This document shows positions 32,664-43,150 of a DNA stretch of 64,000 nucleotides, piece by piece. The notes under the pieces are model-generated. The model had not been told where the DNA came from. It did not search any database and saw only the letters and a list, made by a program, of their open reading frames with translations. Source of the stretch: Onchocerca lupi (taxonomy: Eukaryota; Nematoda; Chromadorea; Rhabditida; Onchocercidae); assembly GCA_028564675.1 (NCBI GenBank), contig JAOVVO010000383.1, positions 1 through 64,000 on the forward strand. The letters are read 5' to 3'. Both the position numbers and the translations under genes were made by a program. Each line of letters begins with the position of its first letter. Positions within the stretch are counted from its first letter, which is position 1.

Positions 32664-34437
32664 ATGGATATTCATAACTGCTCATTAATTGATCAGAATT
32701 TCTCGAATACCGAAAATGAGCACGAGAAAATTTCATTTGGAGAAAATAGGAAAGGAAATGAACCATCACTTTCCTCAGAGTCTTCAAATACTTTAAGAAT
32801 TTTCGTGGAAGATGACAGAGAAAATATTATTAGTGATACTCCGAAGGTAATTTTTCAAGACCATTTTTACTTGAAGTGCATAGTATTTTGAGATGATGTT
32901 AATATCAATATTTTCAGATAAAGTTTTCTTTTATATTTTTGCAATATTGCATTGCATCTTATATTAAATAAATTCTTAATTTCAATTTTTTTATTTTATA
33001 TGAATTTGCACTTGACAAAACATCAACCACGAAGCCGAACTCGCAATTGCAAATCTTCAAATCCATTTCGTGTGCATAATTGTAAAGGTAATCGATACTT
33101 GGTTATGAAAAGTTAAACATTGGTCAAACATGCACTTTAGAAGATGTGATCGAATAATTTCAATTTTCATTACTTTTTATTTAAAAAACTGAAAATATTT
33201 CAGATCATTCGCCAATGCATTAAATATTTTAGATCGTTTACCATCGCTTGAAACGGAGCAACAATTCCGTATTGCAGTTAAAAAATGTCCAAGAGGAGGT
33301 GATTCTATGGAACGTAATCCTTCAAACGGCAAGTTTCCTGAAATATATCGTACTTATTTAGTTGTTAAGTCAGACATATAGAACCAGTCATTAAAGTCAT
33401 CAACTAATTTAATGATGGACTATTCAGATTCTTACTTCCGTGACATTTTTTGAAAATTTAGATGATTAATATTTTTGCTGCAAATATTTTCAATTTTCAG
33501 CTAGTGTGGAAGTGGCGCGAAATGTACCAAGTTTACCTCCTTTGGTCTTCAAAGTATGGCTTGGTCTATAGATTAGTTGCCATTAATTCATAGATAATAA
33601 TTTCTGTTCAATGAAAAATATTAATATTATTTTTTATGTGCATCAAGTTCAAAAAGAAGTGATGAATCATTTACAAAGAATCATGTGATGAATCATGCTT
33701 TTTGCATAGTCAGTGTTTGACTACTGCTTCTTCTTTGTTGCCATTGCAGTGCGTGATACCAGAACTTAGAAGAAAAGAATTTGAAATTCTTGGTATAACT
33801 GAATGAAATGTGTTGAATGTTATATTTTTAGACCAAACCGGTCATTATATCTTCATCTCCCGAAATGAAAACTTATTCTTCTGCAAAAATAAAAGGTGTT
33901 GAAGGTCGAAGAACTCCTGCCGAAGTTGACGCTTTCTTTGTTCGTCTTAGTACTCCAAAATATATTAAAGGTTCGTTCACGCTAAAATTTTTTTCTGTAT
34001 TTTTTGGTCAAATATTTGATATTATGTTCTGGTTTCTGAATTTATCTCTGCTTTTAGGAAAAGTTTCAAATGAGAAAAAAATTGGAAATTGTGTTCAACA
34101 ATTGAGGTAAGCATAAAAAGAAAATCTATATTGAAATAAAAAAAATTCTTGCAGGCTCTATAATCATTCATAATAGAATTATTTAAATAATAACATAAAA
34201 GTTAATAGAAATTTCACTGCTGGTAAGACAATTTTAGGAGTCGAATTATTTTTTGTAGAGTAATTTAATATTTATTTTGTTTTTGTTTTAATGCACGCTT
34301 TATTTATGGAATTCATATTCAGTGCAGTGCATCACTGCAGATATGATGCAACAAAAGGGTTACATGTAAACGTTGTTCGTACACGAAGTAATTCTGTTGT
34401 ACGTTCTGGAGGTCGTCCTTCGAATATTGGGAAATAA
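32664..34437 (+). CDS. unrecognised basic protein (about 260-280 residues)
   Basis: Exons: 32664-32846, one ending at 33087, 33233-33328, 33501-33553, 33832-33970, 34058-34106, 34323-34437. The frame is consistent from 33000 to the stop. The acceptor of the second exon is not clear: its open frame starts with an in-frame ATG at 33000 and no AG precedes it suitably, so either the junction is unusual or 33000 is an alternative start. The intron after 33328 begins GCAAGT, a GC-AG intron. The N-terminal exon is acidic and Ser/Asn-rich (SLSSESSNTLRIFVEDDREN). The rest is basic with possible phosphosites: HQPRSRTRNCKSSNPFRVH, VPSLPPLVFKTKPVIISSS, EGRRTPAEVDAFFVRLSTPK, and a C-terminus RTRSNSVVRSGGRPSNIGK. 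No catalytic motif, membrane segment or known domain is visible. A nuclear or cytoskeletal regulator is only a guess. Confidence 0.65.
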
Positions 34438-35134
34438 AGATTGCTGATCAGGAACTTTCAATGTCTTACATAACTTTATTTCCGATCCTGATTACTGAAC
34501 ATAGCATTCTAAAAAATTTTTTTGTCGGAAATCCTATTTATTGATTTTCTTTTTAAAATTAAATTGATGATTTGAATTATTGGGAATTATTGGACGTTAA
34601 ACTTTTCGCTTATTATTATTTAAATTATTTTGGTTAAAAATGGAAATATTACGCTCTGTGCTATGTGTATTCAGAGTCTTTTTTCTTCATGTGTATTCAG
34701 GATTTATTTTTCAATTGAACATATGTCAGGTTTTTATTTATTGACTCATTTAGTGCTCAAAATCTCTTTGGTTTATTTTGTGCATAAATTGACTCATACA
34801 TTTGTTACTTCCCATGTAGGTACATTTTTTGACTCTTCTCAAAGAACTTACCTGATGATGCAGTTGCATTGTGAACCCTTGAAAGTGTTTTTTTGTATGT
34901 GAATGTAAATTTGTTACTTCTCGTTATTTCCTGACCTTATTTTGTAAGTTGATTTTATAGAGAAACCACTTTTACAAAACTTCACGAAGCAACAAATTCA
35001 TTCTAGCAGCCATTTTTATTAATATTTTTGAATGACAGTTTTGAGAATTTTCATTGGGATTCCCGTTGGCGAGAGCCAAAAGATGTAGTTGTAAATAAAT
35101 AGGAATGTTAAAAGTCAAATAGTGCCATGACAAT

Positions 35135-35615
35135 TGTTGTGAACAAGAGTACTAAAGGTCAAGTGATGCGACATAGTTTCAAAGGGACGATAAACATATT
35201 TGCCGCCAAAATGTTCCGGTTCATAGATAAACAAAATGGGGTTCATCAATCATGAAGCAACTTATTGGAGATAGGGGAAGGAAATCCGAAACGATTTAAA
35301 AGGTCAGGATTTTGGAGTAGAGGTCAGTTCAAGTTCGACAGTAGCAGCAGTCTTAAAAACGGTTCATGGCGGCAGAGCGATAGTTCGAATCAGTAGGAGC
35401 GACAATTCAGCAGAAGCATTCGTAGTGGTGGAGCAAAGAAAGAACGAAAGTTACAAAGGATATATACGACGACTTAGTAAACATTTAGGCGACTGTTCTT
35501 GCTCTTCGAGTATTTACCATGTATTGTTCATTTAATCCTTACCATTGTAAGAGTGCGATATTGTGTATAGTATCGTATAGACTCAATAAAGTTTATTGCT
35601 GATCTAATCGAGTCA
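35135..35615 (+). mobile_element. probable solo LTR of a retrotransposon (481 bp)
   Basis: Starts TGTTGTGAACAAGAG and ends CGAGTCA, giving TG...CA termini. It is flanked by CAAT on both sides (35131-35134 and 35616-35619) as a short target duplication. Inside, in the order expected of an LTR, are a TATA-like 'ggatatatacgacg' (about 35459) and a polyadenylation signal AATAAA (35585-35590) about 30 bp from the end. Base composition is visibly less AT-rich than the surroundings. It is not recognisably the same LTR as that of the BEL/Pao element at 9-12 kb. Confidence 0.65.
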
Positions 35616-36003
35616 CAATAGTAAGAAGAAGCAATCTCCAATTTAATCGGATTACAATCGAACTAAAATTTATGGAATCCTAGACGTTATTTGAAGATAT
35701 TTGTTTCTATAGCGATGGAATAATATCTCGAGAGAAATTCGTCTTTGAGTGTGTAATTTCGTGCTTTCATCTTATTGATCAATTGCTAGACCAATGTTTG
35801 TGTAATTGAAATTAACTTGATATACACATTCAAAAAATCGTTTTTCCGGAAAATATATTCCTTTTTCTTGAACATTGCTTCTTGATATTCAAAGAACAGA
35901 AATAGTTTTTAAGGATAACATGATGCAGTTGTGAAGACGAAGATGATATAATGATAAATAGGTAGTGATTGCTTATCAATAATATTTTAATAAACTATGA
36001 GGA

Positions 36004-36049
36004 TTTTTTAATAAATATAATATAAGGGTATATTATATTTATTAAAAAA
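36004..36049. repeat. perfect palindrome, 21-bp arms, 4-base loop
   Basis: TTTTTTAATAAATATAATATA (36004-36024), loop AGGG, and its exact reverse complement (36029-36049). The outer bases (GGA / CCTT) nearly extend the stem. It lies about 850 bp upstream of the PP2C gene. Confidence 0.9.
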
Positions 36050-36877
36050 CCTTCTTAATGAACATTTGAATGAGGAAACTAAAGGTCAATAGTATATGAA
36101 ACATGGACAGCCACTAGGCCGACCATCCGTTCTTCGTTAATTGGGAGAGAAATATTGAAAGAGGCGATTTCGAAGTATTATTATTACTATAAAATATTCA
36201 TTCTAATTTATGTGTGCATATGCACCCAATTCTTGATTATCACGAAGCAACACCAATTTTTGCTCAGTCATGGTTCATACGGTCAGATATATCCTTTATC
36301 TTTGATTTGATCTTCTCAGTAATACTCCATTTTTTATTGGGGAAACGATAATGATTTTAAATTAGCTGAAGATTTTATTTTCCTTAATTTACAGAAATTA
36401 GTGGTAAATGGAAATCAGCTCTGCCTTTGAATATTAGTCATTCACCTCAGCTATCAAAAGGACTGATCCGTAACTGGTTGCATAGTGAGATTACGGCAAA
36501 CTTCTTTTAAGTTCGTTGTTCGATAAAGACCGAAAATGTTTTGTTATTACTGCGAGCTCTTTTGAGAGAGAGGTTGCGATAGGTCTCCCGTGCTTCTGCT
36601 TTTCTTTTCTCTTCTTAACACATTCTCTTGTTTAATGTTGGAGACATTTCATTTTAAAACTTATAGTACTCTCTCCATTCATCTTCTCGCCGAATCTATC
36701 ATAAATACTGATGTGGTTTTTTGAAGAAGCTGAGTAATTAGAAGTTGGGAGTTCAATTCAATTATTTATTCAAATTCTTCTATCCTTAAAGTGGAAGTTA
36801 AAATAGCAAGATAGGTGAATGTTTCTGATTTCGTTGATTGAGATTTTTATTCACCATATTCAAATTTAAAAATTCAA

Positions 36878-36887
36878 ATATTTGCAG
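36878..36887 (+). promoter_or_regulatory. acceptor just upstream of the PP2C start codon
   Basis: AAATATTTGCAG ends at 36887, eight bases before the ATG at 36896; consistent with trans-splicing. Confidence 0.45.
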
Positions 36888-36895
36888 ACACAATA

Positions 36896-39800
36896 ATGGG
36901 CCAGACATTGAGTGAGCCTGTAACAACGAAAGAAACTGCCTCATGCGCCAATCCGTTCTATAAAATAGGTAGTTCATGCATGCAAGGATGGAGAATCAGT
37001 AAGTTTCTGTCTAAATTTTAATTTGAAGTTAATGGATGTATTTGTTTTGTCTTGCAGCTTTTCTCTTCCAATCTCTTTTAGCCGAGGATAAATATTGCAG
37101 ATATGGAAGATGCTCATATTCATCTGTTGGCCGTGCCAGACGATACTCAAGCAGCTTTTTTTGCAGTTTATGATGGCCACGGTGGTGCCAAAGTATCACA
37201 GTATGCCGGCATTCATCTTCATAAACTTATCGCCACTAACACACATTATGGTCAAATTAATTGTTTCCTTTAGTTATTCTGAATAATTTGGTCTGAATGG
37301 ATGTCAAATGTTCATTGAAATTTCAAATTTGGATTCAAATCTTCGTTTATCTTTTTCTCAAACTCCAGTCCATTTCAGAATATGGAAGGATTATAAAGGA
37401 TGTTAGTGCTTTAAGTTTGACTTCCCAATGTTCTTTTTTTTTTTTTCATTTTGGCCAAATATTGTGTTACGTAATTTACAGTAGAAGGTAACATAAAAGA
37501 GGCAATAAAGCAAGGTTTTTTGGCTCTGGATGAGAAAATGCGAAACGACGAAGAAATGCGGGATGATATGTCGGGTACAACTGCTGTAATCGTTCTGATT
37601 AAAAACAAGAAAATTTATTGTGGTTGGTTAATTAGAATTACAATTAATATTGTATAAAATATGTTTTATTGGCATTGGCTTCCTTTTTTTTAGTCGCATT
37701 CATCTTTCGCAGTATTTTTACCTATAAATTCTAAATTCGAAGCAATAGCAGTTACTAATGATTCGTTTGTAATATTTCATTTTTAGTGAGTGAGAAGAAC
37801 ATGAAATTGCAGGTAATGTGGGTGATTCAAGAGCTGTGGCATGTGTTAGTGGTGCTGCGCATCCACTAAGCTTTGATCACAAACCAGCTAATGAGGATGA
37901 GGCGAGGCGAATCGTTGCTGCTGGTGGTTGGGTTGAATTTAACCGTGTAAATGGTAATTTAGCGTTATCTCGAGCTTTGGGCGATTTTGCATTTAAAAAG
38001 AATGAGCATAAATCCCCGGAAGAGCAAATTGTGACCGGTACATTTGTTACATTTTTCTTTAGCAACTTGACTTAATTTTGTTCGTTGAAATCTTTTTAAT
38101 TAATTCATATTGCGATTGGATGCGAGTTTTCTCCTAGCAAAGCTTCCATTAAAGGTTGATTAAATAAGTTGAAAGTAAAAATTTTATCATTCATTTTTAA
38201 GTGGATTTTGGAAATTATATACTTTCTTTCAAAATTTGTTTTAAGCATGTCCCGATGTTACGGTATGCGATTTGACATACGACCATGAATTCATTATATT
38301 GGCTTGTGACGGGATTTGGGATGTTATGTCAAACCAGGAAGTTGTCGAGTTTTGCAGAGATAGGTTGGCTGCTGGTTGTGAACCTGAAGCAGTAAGTGAT
38401 TGTTTTCTGTTACCACCATTCGTATAAAAAATTTTGATATCTGGAACTTGCTTAGTAATTCACTGCATGAGAAAAAATTATTTCTAAAGTTTTTTTCGCT
38501 ATCCTATCTCATTTTATGTATTGCAGTTTTGTTCCAGTCTTCAGTATTCTGTTTTTGTCTTCTTTGTTTTTGGATTTTTAATTTTGGATCATAAATCTTT
38601 CCGTTCTGATTTTTATAGGTGAAATCATTTTATTATAATTTTCCACGTTATCCTTTTCTATAGACAGAATAAAACAATATTGAATACTTAATTTAGTTGA
38701 CTGAGTTTGTAATTCCTATCTCTGATTTTTTTAAAGAGAATTTGTTCTTTTCTAATCTGCTTGTTGCTGCAATTAAATTAATTTAAGTTTTAGAAAAACT
38801 TTAGAAATGTTTTTTTCCAAAAAATCATTTTATGTTTTTTTTTCCAAAAATTTTATAACTTTTACAAATCCTAACTACCACTTTCTCGTAATTAATAATT
38901 ATCCTGCTAATCAATAGTTATTAATTCAGCAGAATAACACTTATTTTGGGTTTTTTTTTTTCATACCTATATTAAATCAGATTTTCAAACACATTATGAT
39001 TCCTTAAACAAGTTCTGCGCTGATCCCCGAGATCTTGGCGCAACATATCGTTGATGCTAAAAACCTCATTTCACGCCAATAGGTAATGTGGGTTGAGACT
39101 GTTCATCTAATGGGAGAAAATGATCAGGCCACATGTTATTAATGAAGCAACATTGGTGACGTTGCTAATATTTTTGTTATATTTCATAATTGGAAATTAA
39201 TTTCTAAATTCTACAACATTTTGACTTCACATTCCAACTTCATTTAGTCGGTTGAAATTGGTTAAGAAAATATAAAATATTCTTCCACCCCACAAAATTA
39301 ACATAAGCAAAAAATTCGCTAGTATATTGTCCTTTCATTCTGCATTTCTATGCACAGTTGTATGTAGCCTTCATAATTTTACGCTATTTGTCTCCATTTG
39401 CGATCTGAATTTTTTTTTCACTTCCGTTTACCAATTCATTGGTGATTAAATGAGCTGCACTATCGATTTCTAATTGAATTGTAATAGGCAAAAGGAGCCA
39501 TTTTTTGCATTCATTCAGGAAATGATTATTTCAAGTGTTGTCTGCAAACTTAACTAGACTTTGTTTAGTCTAGACATAAGTTTATATTTTCCTTCTTTGG
39601 TTTTTTCACATTAGCTGCTGCTAAAATTTTAATTAATACAACTTCATTGAAATACACACCATCTTATAACTTTTAGATCTGTGAAGAGCTTCTTTCGAGG
39701 TGTCTAGCACCAGACTGTCAAATGGGTGGCCTTGGCTGTGACAATATGACTGCAGTTTTGGTTTGCTTGTTACAAGAAGATACACCAGAAGCATATATAG

Positions 39801-40477
39801 CACGTTGTTCACGAAAACCTGTTGAATCTGCAGCTGGTGATGCAACCAGCTTAGACAGTGAAGCATATGTCACCCCACAGCCATCACCTGTGGAAATTGA
39901 ACCTAATGAGGTAGCAGTTGGGATTCCTAACGCATTTAAGAATTTATACTTATTTTCGAGTTGCGGAAATGTTATTAAAATCCACTATCATCAGAAGTAC
40001 AGTCTTCATATTTACTTTGCTTTTTATGATCTGTTTCTTTAACTTACATAAGCAACTCTTCGCTGATTAATAAATACTTGTTTTCACGCCAGGACTAATT
40101 TATTAGTCTGTGTATTAATTTATTATCAATAGGTATGTTTAATATGTCTGTGTGATTAGGACGGAGAGACCATATTTGGGAATTTATATTCTGTCAAATT
40201 TTTGATGAAATTTCATTAGTAAGTACGTTTAATCTTTTTAGAATATACGATTAGCTCAATTAAAATTTCTTCACATTCACTCCTGCTTGATCCTTTATGT
40301 CTACCTGAATCTTTCTTGGAATTTTAGGAGCTACTCGAGCAACAGCAAGATAGTGTCAGCAAATTGAATATTACGGTGACGAGTGAGCAGGAATTTGCTG
40401 ATAATGAGAAGTCGTCACGAGAGTATATCATTCACTTGGACAAAACAAAGTCAAATAATGAAAATACAGTGAGCTGA
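36896..40477 (+). CDS. ppm-2: PP2C/PPM family protein phosphatase (ppm-2-like)
   Basis: Seven exons: 36896-36998, 37101-37250, 37482-37622, 37813-38037, 38246-38391, 39677-39910, 40328-40477; 382 residues, all phases consistent. This family is a Mn2+/Mg2+-dependent serine/threonine phosphatase. Motifs in order: an N-terminal MGQTLSEPVTTKETAS (MG start, so N-myristoylation is possible), SSCMQGWR, MEDAH and FFAVYDGHGG (metal-binding aspartates), DDMSGTTAVIVLI, GNVGDSRAVA, LSFDHKP, AAGGWVEFNRVNGNLALSRA followed by LGDFAFK, LACDGIWDVMSNQEVV, and GGLGCDNMTAVLV. All metal ligands are present, so it should be active. The N-terminus and layout recall C. elegans T23F11.1 (ppm-2); that assignment is from memory. 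The last exon adds a polar tail (LLEQQQDSVSKLN...). The donor after 37250 (ATG|gtcaaa) is weak but required by frame. Intron 5 is 1.3 kb. Confidence 0.92.
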
Positions 40478-40809
40478 TGGTACTACTTATCAAAAAAACT
40501 TATGTCATTTATTTTTTGCCTCTTAAACCTCAATATTATATTGGAATTGAATGATTACTACATATTAAAATAATTCTAAACTTGTATGAAAACTTTTTTT
40601 GTATTGATTTACGTTTTCGTTATTTAAGTATCAAAAGACTTTTATGAAGCATAAGTATTTATCTTATATCTTATCACTGTTATAAAAGTAACTTCTTATT
40701 TGCAGTAAATATGTCATTCAGTAATTATGCGGGATTATTATGCTATTTTTATGATTTCCCAAGTTGCGTTTTTGAATTAATAATTTAAGGGTGTTCTATT
40801 CCTAACTGC

Positions 40810-40811
<2 letters not shown>

Positions 40812-40846
<35 letters not shown>
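40812..40846. repeat. poly-T run of 35
   Basis: Unbroken T run about 335 bp after the PP2C stop. It could be the tail of a reverse-strand retroposed copy or simple slippage; no retroposed gene is visible next to it. Confidence 0.9.
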
Positions 40847-40849
<3 letters not shown>

Positions 40850-42622
40850 TTACACATTACTGTTTAAACTCAAACTGACCATGTTGTAAAAACGACGAAG
40901 GCAAAGCAGTTGTTCTGATAGATAACTCGCTTTTAATTAGTCAAACTCTCATTTTATTTTTTTGTTTGTGTGTTTGTATTGCATTTATTGACTTTTTTTG
41001 ATTTTTTGTTTCACTTTTTAAGAGCGTTTTTCCCAGTGAATGACATAATCGCGGTGTGTTTTCATCATATGAGATTCTTGTCGGCGATAATCAGTCTTTT
41101 GTAAAGACATTTGTTTTTTCTGTGAACATCTCTATTTGTATTTATAAATAATCTATATATATTCTAAATATAAAAATCAAGATTTTATGAAATAAGTAAC
41201 TAGATTGAAAAATTTATTTTACCAACATCTTTATGGAATAACGAAATGTTTAGTTCTCACTTTTGTTTGTCTTAATTGTTTAGATTATATGCATGTGAAA
41301 TGTTTGCAGTCGGTTAGGCCTTGTGGCAGTAATAAATTGATGTTTCATTTTTAATCACTTTCTAGAGTTTTGTTTCTACATAAAACGGAGAAAAGCATTT
41401 TAACTCAGGTCATCTATCCGCGCAGATTTTTGTTGCTCATGAGGCCATTTCCACTCTTTTTTTGTTCTCTTCTTTCTTCGCTGGACGATATTTTTCTTAC
41501 AGTTTTTGTTGGATGGAAAAACTTTTCAAAAAAACATTCCATATCTGAGTGTTTCCTCTAGATTTCTCAATATTACTTTCATGTCTTTTTGTTTGTTTGT
41601 GCGGAACTGACAGTGTTCGCTATTTATGCATTAACAAAAGTGTGCTGAAATTACTCTTCTAGTAAGAAGTTTTTATTGCTCTCAAGAAACATTTTCATTT
41701 ATCTGCTCTTTAATTGTTTTCATTTTCTTCTTTGTTTCTGTTGTGTAAAATATATTTCCTTCATATTCATCTTGCACGATAAAATGAAAATGTTAGTATC
41801 AATTTTAAATGATTCCGATGTGTACAAGGACTGCAAAACAATAATTGTGTAAAATATGATTTCTACAAGTTTAGAATAAATGTTGCACTGAAAGTTAAGA
41901 CGTTTTATTGGCTACAAAATTTACGCATAAGAATTCTCAAATCTGATCATGTATTTTCTATCTCATGAGTTCAATCTTACACATTCAAACATTTGAAAAT
42001 TAACGAAATTTATGGAAATTTGGCAATATTACAATAATGATATATGAATAATGTGAAAGTAGGGGAATGTTCCTCAGTTTCAGAGGGAAAGGCTTCCCTA
42101 TTCACTGATAGACCTTTGGTTAATATCATTCTCATGAAATATTGTCATTCTGAATAAAATGAAGAGATGATGGATATTTCCTAAGCAATTGGAAGTTGCT
42201 GATAAAATAACAGAAACAATGTTGACTATAATAACATAAAAAACAGTAACTGATGTGAATTAACTAGAGATACTCTGCATATACATTAGAAATTATGAAT
42301 GATCATATACTTTTAGAGCACGATAAATACATCCGTAACGAATTATTTTGAAAAGACAACTAAATTCTAAAAATGTCTCCTTATCTATCCTTACCTTAAA
42401 CTTTGTTTCCTTCGCAAATTTCATTTATACTTTTATTTCGTAGCAAAATTTTATCTTAAATAGTATGATTTTTAACAAAACTTAGTATCAAAACCATTAC
42501 AGCTACCCAGTTGGTTAGCCTCTTTACATACAGAATAACATAATATTAAAGTAAGAGATAGATCAGCGAACGTGAGCATAACAAATAATACGCTACAAAA
42601 TCACATACCAAAGTATTACTGA

Positions 42623-42808
42623 GTAAGACTCCTACCATATCATCCAGGTAACAGATATGATAGACTAAATAGAGAGCTTTTACGCAAGATAGAAGAGATA
42701 ATAAAATTCATCGTAAATCAAGCAAAGCACTATGATAAAGATTTAGAAAGTCCATACAAAGATCTAAGACTTAATAAAAAATTTATTTGGGCTTTTGCTA
42801 AACACTAG
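42623..42808 (+). other. orphan open frame, possibly a bacterial-type remnant
   Basis: About 61 codons open without introns, from a preceding stop to TAG: it includes LLPYHPGNRYDRLNRELLRK and IEEIIKFIVNQAKHYDKDL. It has no ATG at the left, balanced residues and a helix-like pattern, unlike the random AT-rich frames around it. Directly after the stop is an imperfect inverted repeat (CACTAGGTGCT ... AGCACTTACCTAGTG). I do not recognise it. Given the other Wolbachia pieces, a transferred bacterial fragment is one possibility. Confidence 0.3.
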
Positions 42809-43150
42809 GTGCTGAAACTTCTGAGCACTTACCTAGTGCTCAAAGTTTGCAGATCTACCAATTAAAAATGCAAAAAATTAGAAAAGAATCTAAATAGTGT
42901 CTTTAGCCTTTAGCAGAGTAACTAAAAAAAATTGTATATAAAACCATATAGAATACGAAGATCTGTTAACAAATTATTTTCCAAATAAAAACTAAATGTT
43001 GTAGTTTTAGGAAAATTCTTGATCAAGAATCATTGAGCTAGACAATGGAAATACCTTATTTATAAAAACCATAAAAAGAGATGTTAAACAATACAATAGT
43101 TTTCGTAAAATGCGCAAGAAAGAAAAAATGAACTTTGAAGCTGTCAAATT

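Larger units (their letters stand above)
34438..36895. other. intergenic region with solo LTR and palindrome
   Basis: Holds the LTR-like block (35135-35615) and the 46-bp palindrome (36004-36049). Otherwise no gene is seen up to the PP2C start. Confidence 0.5.
40478..43150. other. tail-to-tail intergenic region between PP2C and HIBCH genes
   Basis: Mostly 3'UTR-like AT-rich sequence with a 35-base T run and one orphan open frame (42623-42808). No spliced gene was found. Confidence 0.5.

Noticed and set aside
35300..35420. GC-richer stretch with a 'gttcgaatc' motif, considered as a tRNA
   Set aside because: No cloverleaf stems fit, and the motif lies inside the LTR-like block. I found no tRNA or rRNA elsewhere in the window.
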